From: an uncultured Pelagibacteraceae bacterium | GTDB lineage: Bacteria > Pseudomonadota > Alphaproteobacteria > Pelagibacterales > Pelagibacteraceae | Direction of reading: 5' to 3' | DNA length: 34,377 nt | Assembly (NCBI GenBank): GCA_902595115.1 | Contig: CACJOS010000002.1 | Span: forward strand, 1-34,377 | In this document: piece by piece, positions 16,422-26,257 of the stretch | How positions within the stretch are numbered: the first letter of the stretch is position 1 | Layout: every line of letters starts with the position of its first letter | Position numbers and translations under genes: made by a program | Notes under the pieces: generated by a model | The model's input: the letters and a program-made list of their open reading frames with translations, nothing else | Database searches by the model: none | Told to the model about the DNA's origin: nothing

Positions 16422-17317
16422 TGAAAAATAATATTCAGTTTAATAGATTTTATAAAGTTTTCAATTTTATATCATTAGCATTAGTAATAATTTCTGTTTT
16501 ACTGATTTTTTTTAAGGGTCTAAATTTTGGAGTCGATTTTAAAGGTGGAACTTTAATTGAGTTACGTGTCAATGATAAACAAACGAACATTTCAAGTTTA
16601 AGAAGCGCGTTTAATTCAATGAATTTAGGTGATGTTGCTATAAAAAACTTTGGAAATGAAAATGATTATTTAATTAAATTTGAAAAAAAGGATAAAGATA
16701 AAAATCTTATTCAAAATATTAAAAAAGATCTTACTAAAAAAATTGGTCCGGTATATGAATTTAGGAGGGTAGAAAACGTTGGTCCTAAAGTTAGTGCTGA
16801 ATTACTAAATAAAGGTTTGATTGCTATTGCAGTAGCACTTGGTGCGATGCTTTTTTACATATGGATAAGATTTGAATGGCAATTTAGTATCGGGGCAATT
16901 ATTGCTCTATTTCACGATGTAATTATAACAATTGGAATATTTTCATTGTTTAGTATTGAAATTAATTTATCCATTGTAGCAGCAGTATTGACAATAGTTG
17001 GTTATTCTATGAATGATACTGTTGTTATATTTGATAGGGTTAGAGAAAATCTAAAAAAACACATCAGTATTAAAATATTTGAATTAACAAATATTTCTAT
17101 TAATGAAACTTTATCTAGAACAATAATAACCTCCGTAACGACATTATTAGCATTATTATCTATTTTTATATTTGGTGGTGAAATTTTAAAAGGGTTCTCG
17201 CTTGCTATGATTTTAGGTGTTATTTTTGGAACCTATTCATCTATTTATATTGCAAATCCTACATTAGTTTATTTAAATGTTTCTTACAGAACAGTAGTTA
17301 AAGAAGAGAATAATTAA
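16421..17317 (+). CDS. secF: Protein translocase subunit SecF
   Basis: A 298-residue partner of SecD. Visible are the N-terminal helix, FGVDFKGGTLIELRV, FRRVENVGPKVSAEL, and the C-terminal five-helix part with GYSMNDTVVIFDRVREN and TRTIITSVTTLL-like SRTIITSVTTLLA. A good SD (AAGGAGAG) lies about 10 nt before the ATG, inside secD. Its last 4 nt overlap the convergent membrane-protein gene. Confidence 0.95.
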   Translation: MKNNIQFNRFYKVFNFISLALVIISVLLIFFKGLNFGVDFKGGTLIELRVNDKQTNISSLRSAFNSMNLGDVAIKNFGNENDYLIKFEKKDKDKNLIQNIKKDLTKKIGPVYEFRRVENVGPKVSAELLNKGLIAIAVALGAMLFYIWIRFEWQFSIGAIIALFHDVIITIGIFSLFSIEINLSIVAAVLTIVGYSMNDTVVIFDRVRENLKKHISIKIFELTNISINETLSRTIITSVTTLLALLSIFIFGGEILKGFSLAMILGVIFGTYSSIYIANPTLVYLNVSYRTVVKEENN

Positions 17318-17919
17318 TATAAGTTTTGAGCTGCAACCATTGATAATAACATCGGAAGCGATAGTAATGTGTTTGTTCTAGAAAATAACATAGCCATTCT
17401 TGCTGACTTAGCTTTACTTTCAGGATCACTCTCAACAATGCCCAAAGCTCTTTTTTGATTTGGCCAAATTACAAACCATACATTAAAAGCCATTATAAGG
17501 CCTAGCCACATACCAATACCTATTGCTGTATTTCTCCCACCTCCAGATCCTATACCTAAAGTCATAGATTCATGTAAATAACCATTCAACCAGCCTAGTA
17601 TAAGTCCAGAAACAATAGTGGCAAGTGCTGCCCAACGAAAATAGAATAAAGCAGCTGGGGCTATTACTTTACCTATGGCAGGTTTGTGCTCATCAGGGAT
17701 TTTAGGCATATTAGGGATTTGTACAAAATTGAAATACCATAATAATCCTATCCACATAATCCCTACAACCACGTGAATATACCTAAATAACCAACTCCAA
17801 AATATTCTATCTATATCAAAGCCTTCGTTGTTAAAAAAAAGGCCTAAAAATAAAAGTATACTTATTGCTAATGAAGTATGAATTGTTTTTGGTAGAGATG
17901 ATAAAATTTTACCCATCAT
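17314..17919 (-). CDS. PuuD N-terminal-like (urate oxidase N) membrane protein
   Basis: A 201-residue integral membrane protein with about four or five helices. The segment RYIHVVVGIMWIGLLWYFNFVQIP and the later GIGMWLGLIMAFNVWFVIWPNQKRAL match what I recall of the Urate_ox_N family, the membrane half of the bacterial urate hydroxylase PuuD. The C-terminal cytochrome c domain of PuuD is absent, and no purine-degradation gene is nearby, so urate oxidation should not be assumed. The conserved His in the second helix could bind heme. Two adjacent ATG codons (17919 and 17916) are possible starts. Confidence 0.72.
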   Translation of the reverse strand: MMGKILSSLPKTIHTSLAISILLFLGLFFNNEGFDIDRIFWSWLFRYIHVVVGIMWIGLLWYFNFVQIPNMPKIPDEHKPAIGKVIAPAALFYFRWAALATIVSGLILGWLNGYLHESMTLGIGSGGGRNTAIGIGMWLGLIMAFNVWFVIWPNQKRALGIVESDPESKAKSARMAMLFSRTNTLLSLPMLLSMVAAQNLY

Positions 17920-17946
17920 TTATATTAGCATAATTCTTGAACCAAA

Positions 17947-20823
17947 TTAAGCAATTTTTTTTGTTTTATTGATTAGTAAATTTTTTAAAAATTGACCAGT
18001 ATAACTGTCCTTTACTTTAACGATGTCCTCGGGCTTACCTTGTGCAATGATATTTCCACCTTTTACACCACCATCTGGACCCATATCTACAATATGATCA
18101 GCTGTCTTTATTACATCAAGATTATGTTCAATTACAACTACTGTATTTCCAGTTGCAACAAATGTATGTAGTATTTCTAGTAATTTCTTTATATCGTGTT
18201 GATGTAATCCAGTCGTGGGTTCATCAAGTATATATATGGTTCTACCGGTAGATCTTCTTGATAATTCTTTTGCAAGTTTTATTCTCTGAGCTTCACCTCC
18301 TGATAATGTAGTAGCTTGTTGACCAATTTTTATATAACCCAGCCCAACTTTTTTTAATGTAAGTAATTTTGTTTTTATAGAGGGAATATTTTCAAAATAA
18401 TCACATCCTTCGTCTACAGTCATATTAAGCACATCTGCAATACTTTTATCTTTAAATTTAATTTCAAGTGTTTCTCTGTTATATCTGCTACCCTTACATT
18501 CATCACATGTAATATAAACATCTGGTAAAAAATGCATTTCGTAAGTTATTACTCCATCACCTTCACAAGCTTCACATCTTCCACCTTTAACATTAAATGA
18601 AAAACGACCCGGTTTATACCCCCGACTTTTTGCTTCTGGAAGATTTGTAAACCAATCTCTTATTGGTCCGAATGCACCTGTATATGTTGCCGGATTCGAT
18701 CTTGGTGTTCTACCGATAGGTGACTGGTCGATATTAATAATTTTATCAACTAATTCAATTCCTTTAAAACGTTTAAATGGCATAGGAATTTTTCTAGTTT
18801 TGTTATTATTTAAACTAAGATTTAATGCATTATACAATGTTTGAAGTATTAAAGTGGACTTTCCGCTTCCTGATACTCCCGTTACACAAGTAAAGCAACC
18901 AAAAGGTATTTTTAAATCAATATTTTTTAAATTATTTCCAGTTGCTCCTCCAATTTCAAGGAATCTTCCGTTTTTTGCTAATTTTCTTCCTTTTGGTATT
19001 GGTATATATTTTTTATTAGATAAATATTTACCAGTTATACTATTTTCATTTGATAATATTTCTTTATATTCACCTTCAGCAACAACTATTCCTCCTTTGC
19101 TCCCAGCCTCTGGTCCTAGATCAATAATATGATCAGCATTTTCCATTGTTTCGGTATCGTGCTCAACTACTATAACCGTGTTACCTAAATCCCTTAATCT
19201 TTTTAACGCATTAATTAATTTTACGTTATCTTTTTGGTGTAAACCGATTGATGGTTCATCTAAAACATATAGAACTCCAGTTAATCCTGATCCAATTTGA
19301 GAAGCTAATCTTATTCTTTGAGCCTCTCCACCTGAAAGAGTTCCTGACTCTCTAGACAAGGTTAAATAGTCTAATCCAACGTTTAATAAGAAACTTAATC
19401 TTTCATTAATCTCTTTAAGGATGTGCTGAGCAATTTTCAGTTCTCTTGAATTTAGATTTAGTTCAAGACTTTTAAACCATTTTTGAGCTTCTATTATTGA
19501 TTTTTCTGTTATCTCACTTATGTGATGATCATTTATTTTTATACACAAAGCTTCCTCTTTTAATCTAAAACCTTTACAAACTTCACATTTTGAATCGGAT
19601 TGATATTGAGAAATCTCTTCTCTTTTCCAATCACTATCAGTTTCTAAATACCTTCTTTCAAGATTATTAACTACGCCTTCAAAGGTTTTTTTATGAGAAT
19701 ATTTCTCATAACCATCATCATAAGAAAATTTAATTTCCTCATCGTCAGACCCAAAAAGTATTATATCTTTAATTTTTTTGGGTAATTTTTGCCATTTGTC
19801 ATTAAGTGAAAATTTATAGTGTTTAGCTAACGATGATAGTGTTTGAGCATAATACAAAGATGAAGATTTTGACCAAGGTTCTATCGCACCGTCTGCAATT
19901 GATTTCTTTTCATCAGGAACAACCAAATTTGGATCAACATTTAGTTTTACTCCAATACCCTCACATTCAGCACATGCACCGTAGGGACTATTAAAAGAAA
20001 ATAATCTTGGTTCAATTTCCTCTATTGTAAAACCACTTTCTGGACAAGCAAATTTGGATGAGAAAATTAATTTTTCTGTTTTTCTTAAATTTTTTGGCAA
20101 TGTTTCATTTTCGTATTCTACAAAAAGTAAACCATTTGACAAATTAAGAGCAACCTCAATACTTTCTGCCAATCTATTTCCTAGAGACGAATTAAGAACT
20201 ATTCTGTCAACTAAAATATTAATATCGTGTTTTAGTTTTTTATTTAATTCCGGGACTTTATCAATCTCATATATAGTTCCATCAATTTTAATTTTCCTGA
20301 AACCCCTTTTTTTATATCCTTGAATTTCTTTCTTGTATTCACCTTTTCTTCCTCTTACAACTGGTGAAAATAAATAAATTGTACTTTTCTTTGGTAATTC
20401 TTTTATTTTGTCGACCATTTGAGAAATTGTTTGAGACTGGATTCTTTTGCCTGTAAAGGGAGAGTAGGGTATACCAACTCTAGCAAACAAAACTCTCATG
20501 TAATCATAAATTTCTGTCACTGTGGCTACTGTAGATCTTGGATTTTTAGATGTGTTTTTTTGTTCTATAGATATGGCTGGGCTTAATCCCTCTATAAGAT
20601 CCACATTTGGCTTTTTCATTTTATCTAAAAACTGTCTTGCATATGCTGATAAACTTTCAACGTATCTTCTTTGACCTTCAGCATAAATTGTGTCGAAGGC
20701 TAATGATGATTTTCCTGACCCAGAAAGGCCAGTAATAACAACAAATTTATTTTTCGGAACCTCTAAAGATATATTTTTTAAATTGTGTTCTTTTGCGCCT
20801 TTAATAACTATGTTTTTGAGCAT
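17947..20823 (-). CDS. uvrA: Excinuclease ABC subunit A
   Basis: A 958-residue DNA-damage sensor of nucleotide excision repair with two ABC ATPase modules. N-terminal Walker A is [14 protein letters not shown] and the C-terminal one is [14 protein letters not shown]; the two signature motifs are [13 protein letters not shown] and [13 protein letters not shown], with [12 protein letters not shown] and [12 protein letters not shown] as Walker B. The second zinc module (CEACEGDG ... CDECKGSR) has all four Cys. The first has C260, C284 and C287 but Ser at 263. It is divergent from ssb across 91 nt, the usual alphaproteobacterial arrangement. Confidence 0.97.
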   Translation of the reverse strand: MLKNIVIKGAKEHNLKNISLEVPKNKFVVITGLSGSGKSSLAFDTIYAEGQRRYVESLSAYARQFLDKMKKPNVDLIEGLSPAISIEQKNTSKNPRSTVATVTEIYDYMRVLFARVGIPYSPFTGKRIQSQTISQMVDKIKELPKKSTIYLFSPVVRGRKGEYKKEIQGYKKRGFRKIKIDGTIYEIDKVPELNKKLKHDINILVDRIVLNSSLGNRLAESIEVALNLSNGLLFVEYENETLPKNLRKTEKLIFSSKFACPESGFTIEEIEPRLFSFNSPYGACAECEGIGVKLNVDPNLVVPDEKKSIADGAIEPWSKSSSLYYAQTLSSLAKHYKFSLNDKWQKLPKKIKDIILFGSDDEEIKFSYDDGYEKYSHKKTFEGVVNNLERRYLETDSDWKREEISQYQSDSKCEVCKGFRLKEEALCIKINDHHISEITEKSIIEAQKWFKSLELNLNSRELKIAQHILKEINERLSFLLNVGLDYLTLSRESGTLSGGEAQRIRLASQIGSGLTGVLYVLDEPSIGLHQKDNVKLINALKRLRDLGNTVIVVEHDTETMENADHIIDLGPEAGSKGGIVVAEGEYKEILSNENSITGKYLSNKKYIPIPKGRKLAKNGRFLEIGGATGNNLKNIDLKIPFGCFTCVTGVSGSGKSTLILQTLYNALNLSLNNNKTRKIPMPFKRFKGIELVDKIINIDQSPIGRTPRSNPATYTGAFGPIRDWFTNLPEAKSRGYKPGRFSFNVKGGRCEACEGDGVITYEMHFLPDVYITCDECKGSRYNRETLEIKFKDKSIADVLNMTVDEGCDYFENIPSIKTKLLTLKKVGLGYIKIGQQATTLSGGEAQRIKLAKELSRRSTGRTIYILDEPTTGLHQHDIKKLLEILHTFVATGNTVVVIEHNLDVIKTADHIVDMGPDGGVKGGNIIAQGKPEDIVKVKDSYTGQFLKNLLINKTKKIA

Positions 20824-20914
20824 ATTTTTTGTTGCTTTAAATAAATAAAATTAATATTCACTCTTATTTGTGATATAAATATATAAGTATTATTTATATC
20901 TTCATTAAAATATT

Positions 20915-21367
20915 ATGGCAGGAAGCTTAAATAAAGTATTATTAATTGGCCGTTTGGGCGCAGACCCAGAAATTAAGCAAATGGTCAATGGTAAAAGTGT
21001 TGCAAGATTGAGCCTTGCAACAAGTCAGTCCTGGAAAGATAAGAATACAGGCGAAAAAAAAGAAAAAACAGAGTGGCACCGTATAGTTGTATTTAATGAA
21101 GGTCTAGTTAATGTAGTTCAACAGTATTTAAAGAAGGGTGCACAAATTTATGTTGAGGGTCAACTAACTACTAGAAAATGGAAAGACGAGCAATCTGGCC
21201 AAGATAAATATTCAACAGAAATTCTTATTCAAGGATACAATTCATCTCTTACAATGTTGGGTGGTAATAATTCTAATACCGGTACACCTATTCAAAATAA
21301 GAACAAATCTGATGATGAAATCTCTCAAGATATGTCAGCTGATCTTGATGACGATATTCCGTTTTAA
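20915..21367 (+). CDS. ssb: Single-stranded DNA-binding protein
   Basis: A 150-residue SSB with an N-terminal OB fold ([19 protein letters not shown], then [31 protein letters not shown]) and a short disordered linker. It ends in the acidic tip DLDDDIPF that recruits repair and replication partners. It is divergent from uvrA and 5 nt upstream of gyrA. Confidence 0.97.
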   Translation: MAGSLNKVLLIGRLGADPEIKQMVNGKSVARLSLATSQSWKDKNTGEKKEKTEWHRIVVFNEGLVNVVQQYLKKGAQIYVEGQLTTRKWKDEQSGQDKYSTEILIQGYNSSLTMLGGNNSNTGTPIQNKNKSDDEISQDMSADLDDDIPF

Positions 21368-21372
21368 TTTTT

Positions 21373-23955
21373 ATGGAAAAAATTCAGGATAGCGAAAAAT
21401 CAAATATTAAGCCAATAGCAATGTATGATGAGATAAGTTCATCATATTTATCATATGCTATGAGCGTTATAGTTAGCAGAGCTCTTCCTGATGTTAGAGA
21501 TGGTTTAAAACCTGTGCATAGAAGAATTTTATATGCAATGTATAAAGGTGGTTTTGATTGGTCAAAACAATTTCGTAAATCTGCACGTGTTGTTGGTGAT
21601 GTAATTGGTAAGTACCATCCACACGGGGATCAAGCAGTATATGATGCACTTGTTAGGATGGTGCAAGATTTTTCTATGAGTTTACCATTGATTGATGGAC
21701 AAGGTAATTTTGGGTCAATCGATGGAGATCCACCCGCAGCAATGAGATATACTGAAACTAAATTATCAAAAATCTCACAGTATTTAATAGATGATATAGA
21801 AAAAAATACAGTTAGTTTTAAAAGTAATTATGATGAAACTGAGGTCGAACCCGTTGTTTTACCCGCGCAATATCCTAATCTGTTAGTAAATGGTGCGGGA
21901 GGAATTGCAGTTGGAATGGCAACAAGTATACCGCCACATAACCTCGGTGAAGTAATTGACGGAACACTCGCATTGATAGGTAACCGAGATATCAAACTAA
22001 ATGAGTTAATGAAACATATACCAGGACCAGACTTTCCAACAGGAGGAACAATTATAGGGAAAAATATAATTAAAGAAGGTTACAAAAGTGGAAGAGGATC
22101 TTTTAAAATTAGAGGAGATATCAAAATAGAGCAAATAAAAAATGATAAAGAAAGAATTGTAATAACTTCTGTGCCTTATCAAGTAAATAAAGCTACATTG
22201 AATGAGAGAATAGTAGAGCTTGTAAGAGATAAAAAGATTGAAGGTATAAGCGATATTAGAGATGAGTCAAACAGAGAGGGAATTCGTGTATCTATAGATT
22301 TAAGACGAGGTGTTGAACCAGAAACTGTCAAAAGACAGCTATACAAATTTACAGCAATAGAAAGTTCATTTGGATTTAACACTTTAGCAATTGTAAATCA
22401 AAAACCGCAAAATTGTTCATTAAAAGATTTTCTGGAAAATTTTTTAGAATTTAGAGAAGATGTTGTAATTAAAAGAACTAAATTTGATTTACAAAAGGCT
22501 GAAGAAAGAGCACATATATTAATTGGTTTAACTGTTGCAGTTGAAAATTTAGATAAAATTATAAAAATTATTCGTTCATCTAAATCCCCAGATGAAGCTA
22601 AAAACCAATTGTTAAAAACTAAGTGGAAAATTTCAAAGACTACGAAATTTATTAAATTAATAGAAAATAAAAATATTTCTGGAAGCTACTCATTAAGTCA
22701 ATCTCAAGTTATATCAATTCTAGAATTGAGATTACAAAAGTTAACTGCACTTGGAATTCAGGAAATTGAAATAGAAATAAAAAAATTATCTGAGTTAATT
22801 GTGAATTTTAAAAAAATAATTAATTCAAAAAAAGAACTTATGAAAGTTATCAGTGACGAGCTTAAAACTATTAAAGATAAATATTCTGAGCCTCGTAGAA
22901 CCAAGATTATTGATGCTGTATTAAATTATGATATTGAAGAGACTATACAAAAAGAGGCAGTATTAATTACAGTTACAATTCAAGGTTATATTAAAAGAAG
23001 TTCTTTAAGTAATGTAAAAAAACAGAAAAGAGGTGGCAAAGGTAAATCAGGTATCAAAACAAGAAATGAAGATTCTGTTGTACAGACATTATCAGTTAAC
23101 ACTCATACCCCAGTATTATTCTTCTCTACTGAAGGATTGGTATATAAAATAAAAGCTTGGAAAATACCTGAAGGTTCTGCTTCATCTAAAGGAAAGTCTC
23201 TTTTTAATATTTTACCTTTAAAAAATCATCAATCTATTAGCTCTATTATGCCTTTTCCAGACAAAGATAATCAATCAAAAAATATGCATATAATATTTGC
23301 AACTTCCAAAGGCAAAATAAGAAAAAATAGCATTGAGGATTTTTCTTCAATTAACACTGCTGGAAAAATTGCCATGAAACTTGATTCTGATGACAAAATT
23401 ATAGGTGTAAAAATTTGCGATGATGATAAAGACATAGTTCTTAGTACTAGACTAGGTAAATGTATCAGATTTGAAGCAAAAAAATTAAGAATTTTTAAAG
23501 GCAGGTCATCAAAAGGCATTAGAGGCATTAATCTTGCACGAAACGACAGTATTGTTTCATTGTCTATTATTGATCATGACTCTAAAGCTAAAAAAAATGG
23601 TAAAAATGGATCTGATAATAAAGCAGAAGTAGCTGCTAAACAAAAATTTTTGTTATCTATTACAGAAAACGGGTATGGAAAAAGAAGCTCTCATTACGAT
23701 TTTAGAGTAACTAACAGAGGAGGAAAAGGTATAATTGGTATTGTAAATTCAACTAGAAATGGGGATGTTTCATCTTCCTTTCCTGTTGTTGAAGGAGATG
23801 ACATTTTAATTTCCACCAATACAGGTCGTGTAATAAGAGTTGGAGTTAAAGAAATAAGAGTGGCAGGAAGAAACACTCAAGGTGTTAGAATTATTAAATT
23901 AAGTGGTGATGAAAAAGTAGTTTCAGCAATTAAAATTGATGATAATTTAATATAA
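21373..23955 (+). CDS. gyrA: DNA gyrase subunit A
   Basis: An 860-residue breakage-reunion subunit of DNA gyrase. The catalytic tyrosine is Y126 in [11 protein letters not shown], the DNA-gate region is [17 protein letters not shown] (residues 80-96), and the C-terminal beta-pinwheel contains the GyrA-box variant QKRGGKG, which marks gyrase rather than topoisomerase IV. Residue 87, equivalent to E. coli Ser83, is Gln; the partner acidic D91 is kept. The gene lies between ssb and coaD and shares one base with coaD (TAATG). Confidence 0.96.
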   Translation: MEKIQDSEKSNIKPIAMYDEISSSYLSYAMSVIVSRALPDVRDGLKPVHRRILYAMYKGGFDWSKQFRKSARVVGDVIGKYHPHGDQAVYDALVRMVQDFSMSLPLIDGQGNFGSIDGDPPAAMRYTETKLSKISQYLIDDIEKNTVSFKSNYDETEVEPVVLPAQYPNLLVNGAGGIAVGMATSIPPHNLGEVIDGTLALIGNRDIKLNELMKHIPGPDFPTGGTIIGKNIIKEGYKSGRGSFKIRGDIKIEQIKNDKERIVITSVPYQVNKATLNERIVELVRDKKIEGISDIRDESNREGIRVSIDLRRGVEPETVKRQLYKFTAIESSFGFNTLAIVNQKPQNCSLKDFLENFLEFREDVVIKRTKFDLQKAEERAHILIGLTVAVENLDKIIKIIRSSKSPDEAKNQLLKTKWKISKTTKFIKLIENKNISGSYSLSQSQVISILELRLQKLTALGIQEIEIEIKKLSELIVNFKKIINSKKELMKVISDELKTIKDKYSEPRRTKIIDAVLNYDIEETIQKEAVLITVTIQGYIKRSSLSNVKKQKRGGKGKSGIKTRNEDSVVQTLSVNTHTPVLFFSTEGLVYKIKAWKIPEGSASSKGKSLFNILPLKNHQSISSIMPFPDKDNQSKNMHIIFATSKGKIRKNSIEDFSSINTAGKIAMKLDSDDKIIGVKICDDDKDIVLSTRLGKCIRFEAKKLRIFKGRSSKGIRGINLARNDSIVSLSIIDHDSKAKKNGKNGSDNKAEVAAKQKFLLSITENGYGKRSSHYDFRVTNRGGKGIIGIVNSTRNGDVSSSFPVVEGDDILISTNTGRVIRVGVKEIRVAGRNTQGVRIIKLSGDEKVVSAIKIDDNLI

Positions 23956-24449
23956 TGAAAAGAAACGTACTATATCCAGGAACTTTTGATCCTATTACTT
24001 ATGGACATATTGACTTAATTAAAAAAGCTTTAAAAATTGTTGATACTGTTATTGTAGCAATATCCGAAAACAGTAATAAAAATTATCTTTTTAATGCTAA
24101 TGAAAGATTGGAAATTGTTGAAAATGCTCTATACAAAGATTTAAAATTTAATTCAAAAAAAGTAAAGGTAATTACATTTAATTCTTTGACTACACAATTG
24201 TGTAAAAAAATGAAATCAAAAATAATTTTAAGAGGGTTAAGAGCTGTTTCTGATTTTGAATACGAATATCAATTAGCAGGGATGAACAAAAATTTAGATA
24301 ATAATATTGAAACAATGTTTTTAATGTCTGATATCGAAAATCAAATAATATCATCAAATTTTGTTAAAGAAATTATAGAGCTTGGAGGTAATATAAAAAA
24401 ATTTACTACACCAAGTACTATCAAAGCCCTCAAAAATAAATATGTATAA
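23955..24449 (+). CDS. coaD: Phosphopantetheine adenylyltransferase
   Basis: A 164-residue nucleotidyltransferase making dephospho-CoA from ATP and 4'-phosphopantetheine. The TxGH motif is at residues 15-18 (GTFDPITYGHIDLI), with RGLRAVSDFEYEYQLAGMN and the C-terminal ISSNFVKEIIELGG typical of CoaD. Its length is normal. It overlaps gyrA by 1 nt and the cyclophilin reading frame by 8 nt. Confidence 0.96.
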   Translation: MKRNVLYPGTFDPITYGHIDLIKKALKIVDTVIVAISENSNKNYLFNANERLEIVENALYKDLKFNSKKVKVITFNSLTTQLCKKMKSKIILRGLRAVSDFEYEYQLAGMNKNLDNNIETMFLMSDIENQIISSNFVKEIIELGGNIKKFTTPSTIKALKNKYV

Positions 24450-24996
24450 AAATTTTTTAATTATAATCTTATTTTTTTTAATACCAAATAATATAATAGC
24501 AAAGGAGAATACAATGATACTAAAACTAAAAGATGGTGATGTGGAAATTGAATTATTTGAAGATAAAGCACCAAAGCATGTAGAAAGAATTAAGAAATTA
24601 GCTAATGAAGGAAAATATGACAATGTAGTATTTCACAGAGTTATAGACGGTTTTATGGCTCAAACTGGTGACGTTCGATTTGGAAATTCATCTTCTGATC
24701 AGTTTAATTTGGATAGAGCTGGTATGGGTGGATCGGATCTTCCTGATCTTCCAGCAGAATTTAGTGATATTCCACATTTGAGAGGCACATTATCTATGGC
24801 TAGATCATCAGATCCTAACAGTGCTAATAGTCAATTTTTTATATGTTTCGATGATGCTCCTCATTTAGATAGAAACTATACAGTATTTGGAAAAGTAACA
24901 AAGGGTATGGAATATGTTGATAAAATTAAAAGAGGTGCGGGTCCAAACGGTTCTGTATCTGACCCTGATAAGATCATTAGTTTTAAATCAAAATAA
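24442..24996 (+). CDS. Peptidyl-prolyl cis-trans isomerase (cyclophilin), with signal peptide and internal start
   Basis: A 184-residue cyclophilin that speeds proline isomerisation. Residues 1-20 form a plausible signal peptide (MYKNFLIIILFFLIPNNIIA, cleavage before KEN). The catalytic domain has VVFHRVIDGFMAQTGD, GTLSMARSSDPNSANSQFFI and LDRNYTVFGKV. The first ATG (24442) has no Shine-Dalgarno and lies inside coaD. An in-frame ATG at 24514 (Met25) has AAAGGAG 6 nt upstream and begins exactly where cytosolic cyclophilins begin (MILKLKDGDVEIELF). Two products, exported and cytosolic, are therefore likely. Alternatively only the inner start is used and the leader is an AT-rich accident. Confidence 0.93.
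   Translation: MYKNFLIIILFFLIPNNIIAKENTMILKLKDGDVEIELFEDKAPKHVERIKKLANEGKYDNVVFHRVIDGFMAQTGDVRFGNSSSDQFNLDRAGMGGSDLPDLPAEFSDIPHLRGTLSMARSSDPNSANSQFFICFDDAPHLDRNYTVFGKVTKGMEYVDKIKRGAGPNGSVSDPDKIISFKSK
24501..24507 (+). promoter_or_regulatory. Internal Shine-Dalgarno inside the cyclophilin gene
   Basis: AAAGGAG with 6-nt spacing to the in-frame ATG at 24514. It is placed at the end of the signal-peptide coding region and is among the best SDs in the window, whereas the upstream start has none. It decides that an internal start is likely used. Confidence 0.65.
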
Positions 24997-25004
24997 TATG
25001 ATTG

Positions 25005-26117
25005 ATGTCTTTAAGAAAATTTTCTTTTAAAGTAACATCTAAGGAAAATTATGCTAGGACTGGTTTAATTAAGACACATCGGGGAAAAATACATACACCT
25101 GTTTTTATGCCTGTGGGTACACAGGCTACAGTAAAAGCAACTTTTATCGACGATATAATTGAAACTGGAAGTGAGATAATTTTAGCAAACACTTACCATT
25201 TAATGCTAAGACCTGGATTAGATAGAATTAAAAAAAGTAAAGGTTTGCATAAATATATGAATTGTAAGCTTCCAATTTTAACTGACTCAGGTGGTTTCCA
25301 AGTGATGTCTTTATCAAAATTAAATAAAATAGATAGAGAAAAAGGGGCAATTTTCAACTCACATATAGATGGTAGAAAATTTATACTTAGTCCTGAGGAA
25401 AGCATTAAAATACAAAAAGGACTTAATTCAGATATTGTAATGGTCATGGATGAATGTCCAAAAAATACTCAAGATAAAAGAAAAATAAAAGAATCTTTAG
25501 ATTTATCAATGTATTGGGCCAAAAGGTCAAAAATCGCGTTTGGTACAAATAAACTTAAAGCATTATTTGGCATTGTTCAGGGTGGTTTATTCAATGATTT
25601 ACGACTGGAGTCTATTGAAAAACTTTTAGATATTAATTTTGATGGTTACGCACTTGGCGGATTGGCAGTTGGCGAAACTCAAAATGAAATGTTTACTGTT
25701 TTAGATGCTGTAAAAGATTATATGCCTGAAAATAAACCAAGATATTTAATGGGTGTTGGTACACCATCTGACATTTTAGGAGCTGTAAGAAGGGGCGTAG
25801 ACATGTTTGATTGTGTCCTACCAACAAGATCAGGAAGAACTGGTCTCGCTTTTACATGGAAAGGTAGAGTTAATATTAGAAACGCAAAATATAAATATGA
25901 TAATTCACCACTAGACAAAGATTGCAAAAAATTTGGTTTAAATAAATATTCAAAGAATTATTTGAACCATTTGTTTAATACCAATGAAATATTAGGTTCT
26001 ATGTTGCTAACACTTCATAATTTAAATTTCTATCAAGAATTGATGCAAGCTATAAGATATAATATTAAAAAGGGAAAATTTGAAAGGTTTCATAGGAAAT
26101 ACTTTAATAAATTATGA
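25005..26117 (+). CDS. tgt: Queuine/preQ1 tRNA-guanine transglycosylase with degenerate zinc site
   Basis: A 370-residue TIM-barrel enzyme exchanging G34 of GUN-anticodon tRNAs for preQ1. Active-site blocks are present: ILTDSGGFQVMSL, MVMDECP, GIVQGGL, LGGLAVGE (the Val typical of bacterial preQ1-type enzymes) and MFDCVLPTRSGR with the nucleophile Asp. The structural zinc site, normally CxCxxC plus a distal His, reads C307, K309, L312 and H338, so two ligands are lost. The ATG at 25005 is chosen over the TTG one codon earlier. queA, often adjacent in alphaproteobacteria, is not here. It is followed by tRNA-Lys. Confidence 0.94.
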   Translation: MSLRKFSFKVTSKENYARTGLIKTHRGKIHTPVFMPVGTQATVKATFIDDIIETGSEIILANTYHLMLRPGLDRIKKSKGLHKYMNCKLPILTDSGGFQVMSLSKLNKIDREKGAIFNSHIDGRKFILSPEESIKIQKGLNSDIVMVMDECPKNTQDKRKIKESLDLSMYWAKRSKIAFGTNKLKALFGIVQGGLFNDLRLESIEKLLDINFDGYALGGLAVGETQNEMFTVLDAVKDYMPENKPRYLMGVGTPSDILGAVRRGVDMFDCVLPTRSGRTGLAFTWKGRVNIRNAKYKYDNSPLDKDCKKFGLNKYSKNYLNHLFNTNEILGSMLLTLHNLNFYQELMQAIRYNIKKGKFERFHRKYFNKL

Positions 26118-26130
26118 TACCTTTTAAACA

Positions 26131-26158
26131 TTGATTATATCTAAAAAAAGTCTATATA
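26131..26158 (+). promoter_or_regulatory. Promoter of tRNA-Lys
   Basis: A -35 box TTGATT (26131-26136), a 16-nt spacer and a -10 box TATATA (26153-26158) lie 11 nt before the first base of tRNA-Lys. This is close to the sigma-70 consensus. Transcription would begin around 26165. Confidence 0.6.
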
Positions 26159-26169
26159 AGGAACTCTTT

Positions 26170-26245
<76 letters not shown>

Positions 26246-26257
26246 TTTATGGTGAAA

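Noticed and set aside
18854-20323. Plus-strand reading frames opposite uvrA
   Set aside because: They are antisense shadows of the strongly conserved uvrA coding sequence, with no family features.
20824-20914. SOS box between uvrA and ssb
   Set aside because: I looked for the alphaproteobacterial GTTC-N7-GTTC LexA site and found none; the gap is only AT-rich.
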